Assembly: GCA_964030785.1 (NCBI GenBank)
Contig: OZ034971.1
Coordinates: 47,220,078 to 47,284,077 of the forward strand
Reading direction: 5' to 3'
Length of the DNA stretch: 64,000 nucleotides
DNA from: Siderastrea siderea
Taxonomy: Eukaryota > Cnidaria > Anthozoa > Scleractinia > Rhizangiidae
Shown in pieces: positions 30,913 to 44,300 of the stretch. Below the pieces are notes generated by a model, which was given only the letters and a program-made list of their open reading frames with translations, was not told where the DNA came from and ran no database searches. Both the position numbers and the translations under genes were made by a program. Position 1 is the stretch's first letter. Every line of letters starts with the position of its first letter.

Positions 30913-31476
30913 AACAACATGTAGCCGTCACATAATCTCTGTTTCTCAGGAAAGAAGTGCGCGCTAATGCCTTTTATTTTCTTGGGGCTTAAGTCTGGTT
31001 CCTGTGCTGACGATAAGCACAATGACAAGCACAAACATAAGAAAATTGCACGTGCGGAGTCGGCGTGAAATAAGGACAAAGATAACAACCGCGTATGTGC
31101 ATGTGGTTTGTTGCTTCTGCTTATCGCGTAGTGGATAAACACCACCGAAGCCTAAAACTTCGTTCAAAAATTGCGTCCCAGGCTTAAAAACAAAATTGGG
31201 CCGTAATAGTTTCCTCGTCAATGATATATTCAATGGCTATGACTTTGCAATCTCAGAAATGTACAACGCTTTTCATGTCAAGCCAAAAGATTGCAGTAGC
31301 TTAACCTCGCTGTTTCTGTGCTGTGGCAAGCAAAAGAGGAATATATTTACATTACCTTTTTGTGGATTTGTTTTCTCGAAAATAAGCCACGCGAAAATAG
31401 AAGGAATTGGGGTGTTTTCATAAGTCTATTATTTTAAAGAAAACTTCTTGATATAATTGTTTTAAAGTAAAATAAT

Positions 31477-31482
31477 AATAAA
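31477..31482 (+). promoter_or_regulatory. Candidate polyadenylation signal of the ZP gene
   Basis: AATAAA lies 565 bases past the ZP stop codon. It is the first canonical signal I noticed downstream. Sequence alone cannot show that it is used. Confidence 0.4.
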
Positions 31483-32286
31483 GGACACCAGTCTCAAAAT
31501 AGATAAAAAAAATTCTAAATGTCTCTCATTTATTCTCTCACTTGGGTGAGCGAACAAATTTCAGCTATTTCAGCTGTGGCCCAACCCTTGGCGTACCGTT
31601 ATGTTTCTGTCCGCCGGTGATCGACGGTGACAAAGCATTAAGAGACTTCAAACTCTTGTCGTTGTATGATTTTAAAGGGGTGCCGTGCTAGAAATAACGC
31701 AAAATAGCCTCCGATCGTGCGTTCCCCAATACTCAAGGGTTTGCTACACAGGCTACATGAAAAAATCGACAATGACTAAATAATTTAAATATAAGCTTGA
31801 GCCTTTGAAAAATCAAAGAACCTACTTATTGGCCGTTGCCTGAAGCAAGAAAAAGGTGCAATTTTTGTTTTAGGCACATGGTAGGGCCTTAAGCTTTGGG
31901 ATATAGTAGCGTTGTTTGCCGTACGAAACATCGTTGAATAACCCTTCCCACAGTGTATGTAGGAGATGAAATGCTCTAATGCTCTAATCGGCCTGTGACT
32001 CGCTGTCAACCCTTTTCTAGATAGAACCTTACTGTGCGGTGAACTCGGCGATCGAAAACCGTATTCTTTTATTCTTGCTCGTTGTGACGCTCCGCGCTCG
32101 TGCACTGGCGACAAAAAAAAAAAAAACAAACAAGCAAACAAACCTTGAACAAAACAAAAAAAAAGCCCACAAAATAAACACCTAAAGGAAGCGCAAGTTG
32201 CAAAAAAAAAAACAACAACAACAACCACGATAATCAAGAGCCCTTGGGTTATGCGCTCCGTGTGAAAATGGATCATTTAAATGCTT

Positions 32287-32408
32287 TTCTGGAAACTTCC
32301 CACCTACCCCTCCCCTAACCGAACATAAACACTAACTTATTTACATATTATCACTTAGGGCAGAATGTTGGGCTAGGGGAGAGGGGTAGGTGGGGAGTTT
32401 CCCCAGAA
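32287..32408. repeat. Hairpin MITE, copy 2 of the 7596 family
   Basis: TTCTGGAAACTTCCCACC and GGTGGGGAGTTTCCCCAGAA are inverted. Internal motifs match the copy at 7596-7715. Confidence 0.7.
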
Positions 32409-32999
32409 ACGCATGATGATCCATACGTGAAAATGATATCCCGGAACACTAGAATCCCATTTCACATTTTGAAAACCAGCAAACCTTAGAAAGTCGGTAA
32501 ATGAATAGCTCTCATTTTATCAGCTTAGCGCAATTACGAGAAACTCTATAGCTAAGAAAGGGAAAAAGGTCAGCAAGATCTGGAGCATGTAGGTGACACG
32601 CGAGCCCACGAACCGGAGGTGCCACGCGTGAAAAGGCGTGGGTGAGCGTGAGGCCTGCAATCCCTGCATGCACATCACGCGTGGAGTTCACGCAGATTTT
32701 ATCTCGTGCGAGGCGAGAATGGGACACCTCGGGTAAGCGGTTATATTTCATATTAGCTTGTATTAAAAAGCTGACGGTCTTGTACCGTTTTTAATCCATA
32801 TGGCAAGTTTATGACCTGGTCGTATTAAAAATCGCCGTCTCTTTGTGGTTATTGTCTTGTTATTTTGCAAAATCCTTATATCAGCATTTTCAAACCAGAC
32901 AGATGTGGAAACCTTCCGTTGTGTGTCACGCAGTTTTCGTCACGATAATAATAATTCTGTGTATCCGGGGAGGAAAAAGATAAGAAGGTTATCGACTTA

Positions 33000-33058
33000 A
33001 CAGATTTTATCAGGTTAAGTCGATAAGAAGGTTATCGACTTAACCTAATAAAATCTGT
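33000..33058. repeat. Short palindrome
   Basis: ACAGATTTTATCAGGTTAAG faces CTTAACCTAATAAAATCTGT across a short loop. AAGGTTATCGACTTAA also occurs directly upstream (32985-33000), giving a three-part repeat. Possibly a very small MITE. Confidence 0.55.
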
Positions 33059-33930
33059 TGTTTTTGCGAAGCAGAGTGCAAGTAGGTGTAAATATTCTCT
33101 AATTCCTACCTACCTTCTTGCGAGGTTGGAGGTAATCCCGCTATTCTGCTCGAGTAAGAGTTACAAATACGAAAGAACATGAAGAAAACGAAATCGAACG
33201 TGCTAGATGCGGGAATTATGAGCACTGCGTTGACGAAAAGCTGTCATACGACTCTGGAGATAACAAAATATTTATTGAAAGAGTAATGGTATTCTGGGTA
33301 TCATGTTTTCGATAGGTCAGATTATTTTCTTCGCTCCGCGGGCAATAATTGGTTCGTGGTATCGAATGAAGGAAAGCTCTGCTTGAGCTCCCAAACAGTG
33401 TTCAGTTGTGTCTGTTTCCGTGGCGGTCTTTCGTGTTCTGCTTTTAAGTAATCTCAGCTTATTTTTATTTCACCGGAAGGGGCAAATAAATACAGGGAAA
33501 TAACATAATCACACGATATTCAATTTGGCAATCACACATGAGAAGTATTTAGTTACATTTTATCTCAAAATGGGCGAGACCTAAACCCCCATATTATACA
33601 ACCTGGTTATTATCAACGCCAAAGGCGTTATCCTTACGATTTTGAGTACTGGCATTAATTCCGTGCCGCTGGAGGAACTCGACTGGATATTTCTAGTTGT
33701 CGTACGGACGCGGTGGCCGTGCAAGCGTGAGTAACGTCATCTCACGGCAACAAGCGACGAAAGAACTACTTGAAAGTCTCAGCTATTGCCTCACGTCAGG
33801 TCAACCCGTGATTGTACAAGGCGTTCTATTTAAATGTTCACCAGCAGTAGAGATCTTGAACAATAACGTGAAATTGCCAACCAAACCGCGGCCGAGATCC
33901 AACTAAATTTCGTGGACGAGGGTTAACGGT

Positions 33931-33985
33931 ATGGGCAGACTGAAGACTCCGTTAAGATTGCTGTCACTTGTGTTCTTGCTCATAG
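33931..33985 (+). CDS. WAP-VWA gene exon 1: signal peptide
   Basis: The ATG opens MGRLKTPLRLLSLVFLLIG, a basic start plus hydrophobic core. Phase 1 donor GTATGT. Phase and type fit the WAP exon at 41398. An unseen gene between them cannot be excluded, but none is recognisable. Confidence 0.65.
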
Positions 33986-35871
33986 GTATGTACCCGCAGT
34001 GTGAAAATGTTTACATCTGATTCAGTTTTGTCGCTTCGTTTCTATTACCTGATATGTCAAATACTAAGTAGCTATATGTTGAAGCCAGATAAGTTTGCGA
34101 TGAAGGACAACGTTCTTTAATTAACCCGTTAGCTTTACTGACATACATGGTTCTCAAATCAGATGGGCTCCTTTTCTCATTCGATTAAAAACTCGATGAA
34201 GAGAAGAAACGTTGTTGTGACTCAATTGATCTTAAATTACTTATTTTAAACGGTTATGGCAAAATGTTGTGTATTTTTAACACTTAAAAAAACAAACAAA
34301 AGCAATCTACCTCAGCAGCTTTAGAATATTGTTTCTTTAACTGACCCGAAACGTGACATCCCTATCATATTGTCTACGATCTTATCTTTTACAACAAGAT
34401 ATTGATAAGATTCGCCCAGTGTCTCAATGAGGGAGATGATATGATATTTAAAAAGCAAAATCTTATCTACTTCGGCGGGGAGTCGCCGGCAATCCCCGGG
34501 ATTATTCCCCCTATTAAAAGCTCTCGAGATCGATCTCAACAGCCAAATGGTTAATGGCTGTTTATAAAAAAGGAGTTCAAACGTTTTGTTAATCCTTTAT
34601 CCTTGAAATTTAAGCTGTGGTTGTAAATAGATCAGGGACATTTTACCGAACATCACGAATTCTAGAAAAGTGGACCTTTGTCTGGAAACGTAATGATATT
34701 GTTGTTGTGAATTCCGGAAATGGTTTGGACGACCTGCAGTTTCGATCGATAACAGTTCAAGAGACTTGTGACTGCATCCAAAATGAAAATGTTGCTTTCA
34801 TTTCCCCGTGAGCTGTGTAGAACTTTATCACGTCGTTATGTTATGATATATTTAGTGTTTTGCTGAGAATTGTATGATTCCTTTTTTTTTCTTTTCACAA
34901 GTTTGTTTTATCCGATTTTCACCAGGAACTGTGATTTTCAGCAACCGTTCGTGTATCCCTTAGAAAAGAATCGTTTTATATGGTATGACCAACAGTATGA
35001 GGCGAAGCAATTTTTAAATGAAAAAGCATGTTTTGCAAAACCAAGGTTTGTAAAGGATCATAAAAACGTGACGAAAGCAGCAACGTGTTTGATTTAAAAA
35101 TCCTATTCGACAAGTCTGGCGTTCAAAAACTCACAGTTTTCGCTCTCTCTGATTCAGTGCTTTTCCGTCTTCTACCATAGTAGGGTGAGTGACTTTGCTT
35201 GTCCTTCAGAGGGTTAAAAAGCTCAGTAAAATCACTTTTTCATCGATTTTCCGTATAAACTGAGGATCATTTGATATCGACTGACACTGATCAGCTAGCA
35301 TTGATTTTCATAGGTCGTTTCATCGATTTGTCGGGTCGATTATTAATTATCAGGCTTCAAAACGATTACCTTTGCGATGCCAATACACTTTTTTTTTTAA
35401 TAAGAACGTTTTATTTAGCGGCTGAGGCTGAACCGAAAACTGAATGTTCTTATTTATTTCACGTTTTGAGCCTGGAACGTTCTTTAGCGTGTTCTTAAGT
35501 TACGTGGTATAGAATTTCAGAAATCTGATATAAACGTGACCAGGAAACCGTAAAACGCCCATTTGTGCGCTGTATCATGTCAAATTTCTTTGACACACAT
35601 GCTGTTGTTGTTTTTTCTTCTCAGCTAAAATTCACTTTATTACTCTTCCACAGTTGAGAATGACAAGAAAATCTAGTCTGAGCTCTACAATAAAAAAAAG
35701 AAAATGTGACTTGATAGAAATCATGTTGTTACTACGTATTTTTAACTCGATGCAAAAACGGATGCAAAACTGAATAAAATTACTGCTTTGTCTCTTAGTC
35801 TAAGCTTGGGTACGTTTTTGGTATGTTCTTTAAATCTGGGTTAATTTCAGCCTCAACGTTCTTATAAAAAA

Positions 35872-35944
<73 letters not shown>

Positions 35945-38900
35945 ACCTGGATTTTTGAAAAGGTGGCTCCCGAAGAGTTGCCCATATTGACCGGAACGAC
36001 ACCGAAACTGGGTTTTTTGGACTCCCATGAGCCTAGAAACCACACGGGAGAGAAAAGAGAAGGAAGGGGAGAGAGGGGAGAAGAAAAAAGGACTGCTGGC
36101 ACTCATAATTTTTATATTGCCTACTTTGGAGTAGTGCTCGCGACACACCGCTCGGACACCTCAACCGAGCGGTACCGTTTTCAAAAATCCGGCTATATAT
36201 TGGCACGAAATGGGCTAAGATGGCCAAGAAATGCTGAAAAGGCCGCTCATCAGCCAGAATTCGGTCATTTTTCGCCATCTGGCAACATTTGCTTGCAATA
36301 ATTATTGGCACGAAATGGGCTAAGATGGCCAAGAAATGCTGAAAAGGCCGCTCATCAGCCAGAATTCGGTCATTTTTCGCCATCTGGCAACATTTGCTTG
36401 CAATATCTACCTGGATTTTTGAAAAGGTGGCTCCTCAAGAGTTGCCCATTTTGACCGGAACGACACCGAAACTGGGTTTTTTGGACTCCCATGAGCCTAG
36501 AAACCACACGGGAGAGAAAAGAGAAGGGAGGGGAGAGAGGGGAGAAGAAAAAAGGACTGCTGGCACTCATAATTTTTATATTGCCTACTTTGGAGATAGT
36601 TTCTGAACGACAAAAAAGTGCTCGCGACACACCGCTCGGACACCTCAACCGAGCGGTACCGTTTTCAAAAATCCGGCTATATATTGGCACGAAATGGGCT
36701 AAGATGGCCAAGAAATGCTGAAAAGGCCGCTCATCAGCCAGAATTCGGTCATTTTTCGCCATCTGGCAACATTTGCTTGCAATATCTACCTGGATTTTTC
36801 AAAAGGTGGCTCCTCAAGAGTTGCCCATTTTGACCGGAACGACACCGAAACTGGGTTTTTTGGACTCCCATGAGCCTAGAAACCACACGGGAGAGAAAAG
36901 AGAAGGGAGGGGAGAGAGGGGAGAAGAAAAAAGGACTGCTGGCACTCATAATTTTTATATTGCCTACTTTGGAGATAGTTTCTGAACGACAAAAAAGTGC
37001 TCGCGACACACCGCTCGGACACCTCAACCGAGCGGTACCGTTTTCAAAAATCCGGCTATATATATATATATATAATTATTCAAAAAGGTTCCAGGCTTCA
37101 AAAGTATTTCATCGATTTAATGCGACAGGTCTGTTTCGTATAGTCAATGGATGACCACACTCTTCAGGCAATTTTATCGAATGACGGTTAATTTAAATGC
37201 TGGCGGTTAAATACAAGATATAAGACATAAGATATAAGATATACGATATACAAAATGTGGTTGCTAGGTAGCAGTTGTGAAGATTACGTTACTTTAAGGT
37301 TTTTGAGTACAAATCTGTTTCTATGGGGGCATGAACTCGCTAATTCGTTACGTTTGTTTAAGCTGCAAAGATCTTTTTTACAGATATTCAAAACCTCATT
37401 AATAATTCATTAAGAAAATACAAAGGAAATTAATGCTTAATGAGTGTCTTTATATCTGATAAAGACACGGCTAAATTTTATGTCCAATTTTCATTGCCAA
37501 AATAACCCAAAATCTAAATATCAGTGCAAGAATGAAAAGATCTACATGAGAGGTTTTTGAAGCCGTTCAATAAACTCGCAGTTCGTGCTTTATCAAGTCT
37601 AAAACACTCGGCTTCGCCTCGTGTTTTAAACTTGATAAAGCACTCCTGCTCGTTTATTAAACATTACATAATAAACTTTTCATGGAGACAAAGGTTACAT
37701 TTCTTGCTGATATTATTGTAAGGTTGACATTTTTTTAGCACTTTCCATTTAATTTGAAAGGTTTTTTTCGCGTCTTTTAGAGTCCAAATGTGTTTTGAAA
37801 GTTCAGTTTCGTTTCTTTTGTTGCTGTGCCGAAAGGATGCGTTGTGGTTTCTGTAGCGTTCTTAAAGTTTGTTGCTAGTCCTACGTACGATTCTGTGGAA
37901 GCTTCGCTTGTCACCGTTGCTTGGTAGACAACATTGGTTTGGAGGCATTGGCCTTCTAGGGGACATTCATTCTTTTTTCTACAGTTGCACCCATCGCGTG
38001 ATTGCTTAGTAGGCGCTGGTGTGACATTTGAGAGGATGCCTTTGTTATGCGATGCGATAGTGGATTTCATGTTTGGCATGCATGAGTAGCTGAGCTTGAG
38101 CGTGTGTCTGTTGAAGGTCTTGTGTAGCGGGTGGATCTTGGGGAAGCATTTGCCAACAATACACAGAAACTTTCTTCCAAGGTTGGTTTTCAGATTTGAA
38201 TTCCATGGCGGGTTGTACCATGTTATGTTTCGTTTTCGCTTTCTCTTATTTCTCGTTGTTTGTTGTGCTTCTGGGTGGTAAGTAAGCTTGTGGTCATATC
38301 CGCTTTCTTGAAGTGCTTTTTGGTAGGGAGGGATGGCTGCGTCGAAAACTTCTTTGCTAGATGAAATATTTGTTAATCTTTTGTTAATATTCAGCGGTAT
38401 GTTCTTTAGTAATGCGGGGGGATGGTTACTCTGTCGGTGGACGTACAGCAATTTATTGTTAGGTTTCATGTAAGGTTTGTAGCTGCCACTTGCGAGGTCG
38501 AAGGTCACGTCTAAAAAGTCAACGATCTTTTTGTTTGCGTCGATTGTGATTTTAAGCCCATTTGCTTTGAATGCGTTGCTGACTTCTTGCTTAATCTTTT
38601 CAATTTCTCTGGGTGTAGCTCTACATACGGCGATGCCGTCGTCACGGTAGAGGCCTATTTCATGTTTGAATTTAGGCGCGATGAGGGATAGCATATACGC
38701 TCCGATCAGCTCACAAGTTTCTGCTCCGTCGTAAGAGCCCATTGTCACGTCAAACATACTGTCACTGTCTCTTTTTGTCCATGGAGAGTTTTGATGGTAC
38801 AGGAGTGATCTTTTTGCGTGGATGATGATTTCACGGTCTTCCTGGGTGACAGTGGTGAATTGTGAAGCGTAATTGAGGGCCTTAATTAAGAGTTCTTCGG

Positions 38901-41254
38901 AGATGGATGGGTAAAAGTCGCACACGTCAAATGTGATAAATGCGTGCTTTTGCTTATTTGGTATCGTTTTGAACCACTCAATTGCGTTGCTAGTGCTTCT
39001 CCAGAGATTTACTTTGGTTGCTTGGATGACTTTTGTGTTGATATTATCTAAAATATTTTTGCTTACAATGCCGATTTCGGATTTGCTTGGGTTAAGAAGT
39101 CTGCAGGTCCTTTCGGCACAGCAACAAAAGAAACGAAACTGAACTTTCAAAACACATTTGGACTCTAAAAGACGCGAAAAAAGCCTTTCAAATTAAATGG
39201 AAAGTGCTAAAAAAATGTCAACCTTACAATAATATCAGCAAGAAATGTAACCTTTGTCTCCATGAAAAGTTTATTATTATCTGTAAAAAAAATCTTTGCA
39301 GCTTAAACAAACGTAACGAATTAGCGAGTTCATGCCCCCATAGAAACAGATTTGTACTCAAAAACCTTAAAGTAACGTAATCTTCACAACTGCTACCTAG
39401 CAACCACATTTTGTATATCGTATATCTTATATCTTATGTCTTATATCTTGTATTTAACCGCCAGCATTTAAATTAACCGTCATTCGATAAAATTGCCTGA
39501 AGAGTGTGGTCATCCATTGACTATACGAAACAGACCTGTCGCATTAAATCGATGAAATACTTTTGAAGCCTGGAACCTTTTTGAATAATTTAATAGCGGA
39601 GCCTGCGGGCAAAGCCCGCCAGCGGAGCTCCATTGCTAAGGAAATTTGGTAATCTATCGATCCGAAAAATTTTGGTTATGACGTCAGCGTACGTCCGTCC
39701 ATCCGTCCGTCCGACCGTCCGTACAGACTCTGGGGGAGGGGGAGGGAAGTCCCAAGGCAACCCGACCGGGAGTGGAGAATGCCATCTTTTCTTGGCGGGA
39801 AATCGCGCGGTGCTTCTGGGCAACCGGCGTTTTCTTGGCGGGAAATCGCATGACCATCGTCGCTTTTGAAAAAGAGGTTTCTTTAAAAAGCTTAAGTTTA
39901 TTTAGCAAAACGATTGTTCGACGGTACTGTAGTTTTAAACTTGAGAAAGAAACATTTAATACCTATAAATGGAAAGAAAAAGTTCAAAAGAATACTGGTA
40001 GTAGGCGAAAACTTCAAGTTACGAAAGCTGCCTTCAAAGGACCTCATCGCTTTGTTTTCTTCACGGCGGAGAGCTTGCCTTGTTCTGAAACACAACCGAG
40101 TAAGTGAAGTTTTTAAAGGGTTTAAGGTGCATGATTTTGAGTATTTATTACGGTCAAAGAAATTACATTTTGAAATTGAATTTATGTCATTAGAAATGTG
40201 TCATTTACTTTTGACTTCAAAAAATTATTAGAAAACGAGCTCAGATTTGTGACAGATGTAGTCTTAGAATATTTTGCCATGCTGGAAGTGTAATGCGAAT
40301 TGCATTTAAGTATAAACTTACGGGTTTTCGAATAAACTTTTTCAAAAATGATTTCTCTGTTTATTATTTTGTGTTTGTTTATTCATAACAGTAGGTCAAA
40401 GCACAGTCGCAAGGCAACTGCACAAGCATCACTTACGGCGAATAATTGCTTTCAATTTTAACTGTCGGATCGGTTTGTGCAATTGTCGATTTTCTTGTCC
40501 TAGAACTTTCAATAGTAAGCGAAGCAGTTGTCAGTTTAAGGCTATTTTATCCGAAAAGCTTCCGAAAAACAAGTTGTTTTGCGTTCCTCAAAGCGCCTAA
40601 CTTTAAATGGGCTTACTTCGCATCCGCAAAACTTATTCCATAATTTAAAGCGTGTTTGGTGTTTGCTCGTTTTCAATGTTGATGGTATAAATTTTGACCA
40701 GACTAATAGGGGCAGTTCATGTTATTTGTTAACTGAACATCCGAACGCGATGAAGATAACCCATTTACTTCAGAATAAGTTTTATTTTGTTGTTGTACAT
40801 GAGCGCCGTTTCAAGTTCATTCGAGCCAACAGCCAATAATCCAAGGAGATTTGACAAGCCTTGACAGTTAATGACAGGATATGGAAACATTTAAAAAACC
40901 AAGCAAGACTGCTCCTGAGTAAAATATGCGTTCAGTTTGATGCCCGAAAAAAAAATTAAGCTGTGCTCAGCCTCTTGAATGACCTTTCGAGCTTGGTTTT
41001 AAAACAGATCCTCAAAATCTTGGAGGACAATTCGGAACACTTTCGGGCTTTTTGAGAAACACTTTTCGAAAGGGAACGAGCCAAAGAAAGCCCCGAAATA
41101 TATTTCAGAGCGAAAAGTTTCAGGACTATTTTTGAGAAACGAGCACCAGTTTATTCCTTGGAGGCTCCGCTTTTAGGCATGGCTAAATCTATATATTACT
41201 GCTCCTAAAAAGTTGAGCGCTCTCTGAAAACCGTTCCACACAAGAAATTTGAAG

Positions 41255-41312
<58 letters not shown>

Positions 41313-44300
41313 AGAGTGTATAGAGGCTCAAGTCCCAACGAAGCTTGGTCAGTTGAGCTTCGTTTCTGAGTAATCAGTTTTTTGTAAGTTCTTGCAGCAA
41401 GGTCAGTGAAATGCGGTGAATGTCCCGACTTCCCGAAAGTCCCGAATTGTGCTCCCCACTCTGCTGTAGACCAATGCAAGTACGATGCAGACTGCTCGGA
41501 GTCCGACGATCACAAGTGTTGTTTGATCGGATGCCAGAAGATGTGCCTGAATCCATCGCTTATAGAAGCATCCATTAGCGGTAAGAACCTTACCAGGAGA
41601 CCATCGCGGGTAATGGGCTCCTGTCTTGCATAACAAAAGTAAGCTAAACTGAAGATCTATTTTCCTGGCCTTGGCTACATATTCGTAACAGTCTGTGGAC
41701 AGACACCTTGACAAGAAATAGCGCAAAAAAAAAAAATTCGGCGAGCGGAACAAGCCGGGTCTTAACCCCTCCCAAACCTCACAACGTTCGCTCCGCTCGC
41801 TCTTTTTTCTTTTCTGCGCTCTATCCTCCACTAAGGAGCCCCTTCACAGGCTAATGTTGTGACGTAAGAAAACATTTCATTCTGCCGGGCCCAAAAGGTT
41901 CCTCTCGGCCGAAGGTTGTCCTGTTCAAGGTGTCCACTCTACCCCAGCCTAACATTACCACGACGGGTCTTCGTCGTGCACCAACGAACCGAGCAAGTGC
42001 AATATAATGTAACAGTTATTCCTTCTTTAATGTTTTACTCCTTCATGAAACAAGCGGTAGTGTGTGACCAAATATTACCCAGACCATGACGTGCGAAGCA
42101 AATCAATGAAACCGTTTCTCTCCTTTACTCCTTCATGTAACGTGTGGTATTTTGTGTCCAATATTATCAAAAGAGTCATCATAAATGATCAGACTGAGCA
42201 ATTGTATTAATGAAACCATTATCCTCTTTATCCTTTCATATAACAGCTGTTCCCGTTAATATTATCTTCTTTAGCGTAATGTAACGTGTGCCACCCAGAG
42301 ACTGGTCAAGACTCAACATAATTAAACGAACCGAGCAATTGTATTAATGAAACCATCTTTACCCCTTCACGTTTCAAGTGACCGAGTGTTCCACATATCA
42401 CCAAGATACACTGTGCATTTCAGTAACCAAGCAGGAAAATGTTTGACCATTTTTCGTTTTCTTCCTTATGTAGGAGGTAGTAATGGTACCTAATGCTACC
42501 CAGACCCAATATTACACACATACTCGCCAGGCTGTGCCCAAGAAAAACCAAGCAAGCGTGTTAATGTAACCATTATCTTCTTTGGAACAGGTCATAGCGT
42601 GTGCCCAATATTACCCAGACCCTCACCGTGCCCGAATGAACCGAATGAGTGCACTGAAAGTGATCCGAATGAATGCCTTGCTGGACAAAAGTGCTGCTCT
42701 GACGGCTGCAGGATGATCTGTGTGGAACCTGTCACGGTCGCAACGACGCAACCACCCACAACTTTACGTAAGTTGAACCTGAATAATGTAAGAACATGGA
42801 TTCGTACATTATCCTGACATGATTTTTTTTTATTACAACAGCACAGAAAACCTGCAACGCAATCGTGGACTTAGCCTTCATCATTGATTCATCTGGAAGC
42901 ATCCGCAGAAGGGACTACATAAAACTAAAAACGTTCATGAAAGACATCGCCGAGAGTTTTGGGATCTCGCCGTCAGGAACCCATGCAGGTATCGTGTTGT
43001 ACAGCACTTCGGCTTCAGTCAAAGCCCACTTTGGTCAGTATCCCACCACGGAGGAGTTTGTTAAAGCTGTGGATCGCCTGCCACACGAAAGAGGCCTGAC
43101 GTACATAAACCTTGCCCTGCGGTTGGCTGCGTCCCAGCTTTTCGCGCGCGCAAGAAAAAACGTGCCTAAGGTTGCCATGCTGTTGACGGACGGAATGCAG
43201 ACGAATCCGGACGGAACTGTCAATCTCAGAGAAGCGTCGGAGCCGTTAAGGCGCGAGGGTGTGAGAGTACTCGCGTTCGGAGTCGGAAAGAACATTAATG
43301 TGAGAGAATTAAGACTAATTGTGGAACGAGACGAAGATGTGATAAGAGTGACAAAGTTTGATGATCTGGCTGCTAAAGTTAGGAACTATACGGTGAATCT
43401 CTGCCAAGCTGCAGGTGAGCGAAGCACAATGACCAGAGATGGGGACGCCCTTTACGATGAACTGCCATAGGTTTTGCAAGATCCGTGATAAGGGGTGGGG
43501 TAACGATAAAGCCAGATGCAAGTTACCACGAAAGGAAAACGGGTTTAAAATGCAATGACAGGAAGTAGAATGATGCTTTCTTTTTTGGCGGAAAGCACAT
43601 ATCACGACCCCACTGAAACTGTTACCTGCCGTCTAACTTCTTTGTGTCTAACATGAGTGTTCATGGTTTCTGTAAACAAGATTTTTCCCGTTGTCAGCTG
43701 ACTAGCCCGACACCGATCCTCCAACTGGGAGTGGTAGGGTAGGTCTTCTGCTCTCGCCCTTGTTCAATGCGCCATAAACCTGCCAGGGGCCGAGGTTCCA
43801 GCCGGCATATAGCGCTTAGAGTTATTGAGAAGCTCAAACTTCACCATGACGTCAAGGTTTTAGCCCACTGTAAATCCATTATTGAAATTGTCCGTCCTCA
43901 AAGCAGATTAGGTTGGGATTGTCACTGATGGGGAATGGCAGAAGAGGCATCAAATAATTTTTCCCTCTTCCCAGCCTCCACGCGTTTCTACCCAGCGTGA
44001 CTGTAGGAGACCTCTGCGGAGGAGAGAGATGCTGGAATGAGGATTAAAAAGGCTGCTCGCTGTCCACTTTCAGGATAACATTTAGGATTTGTAGAGATAA
44101 CATTTCGTTTTAAGGATACCACTTACGATGCTACATTCCAAATGCCCACTGAATTAAGCATCGTGAAGTATCTCAGTGTGTAGTTTTGTAGGGCTTAATA
44201 GCCCACTATTCAGATTTAAATATGTTGGAAAACTTGCCTACTCGTAGCCGTACTATGCGTAGGCTATTGGAAAACAGGAGTTTCTTTACTGACATGGTAC

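Larger units (their letters stand above)
30913..33930. other. Spacer between ZP and WAP-VWA genes
   Basis: Holds the ZP 3' untranslated region, A-rich low-complexity sequence (32118-32222), a hairpin MITE and a small palindrome. Frames here, including 163 codons on the minus strand at 31785-32276, show no domain and derive partly from poly-A runs. The promoter of the next gene should lie just before 33931. Confidence 0.45.
37074..39590 (-). mobile_element. Penelope-like retroelement copy with inverted second 3' end
   Basis: The left (37074-37387 and 37671-37837) and right (about 39104-39590) arms are inverted copies. They flank a minus-strand open frame (37777-39150, 457 codons). The frame carries reverse transcriptase motif A (FDVCDFYPSIS), catalytic YRDD, and a Cys-rich linker (CNCRKKNECPLEGQC) followed by the start of a GIY-YIG endonuclease (VVYQA, YVGLA). 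It lacks the N-terminal part, so it is 5'-truncated. Its GIY-YIG end is frameshifted. The plus strand of the right arm (39104-39378) reads the remaining GIY-YIG C-terminus in another copy. This is the organisation known for Penelope-like elements. The copy appears inactive. Confidence 0.85.

Noticed and set aside
31785..32276. 163-codon minus-strand frame
   Set aside because: Rich in Phe and Val from poly-A runs on the plus strand; no domain and no conserved-looking segment.
32512..32751. 79-codon minus-strand frame
   Set aside because: No domain, no splice sites and no support from neighbours.
35795..37154. Long overlapping frames on both strands
   Set aside because: They follow a tandem repeat with a period not divisible by three, and parts translate the AT microsatellite.
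42859..43295. Minus-strand frames opposite the VWA and WAP exons
   Set aside because: Shadow frames of well-supported plus-strand exons.
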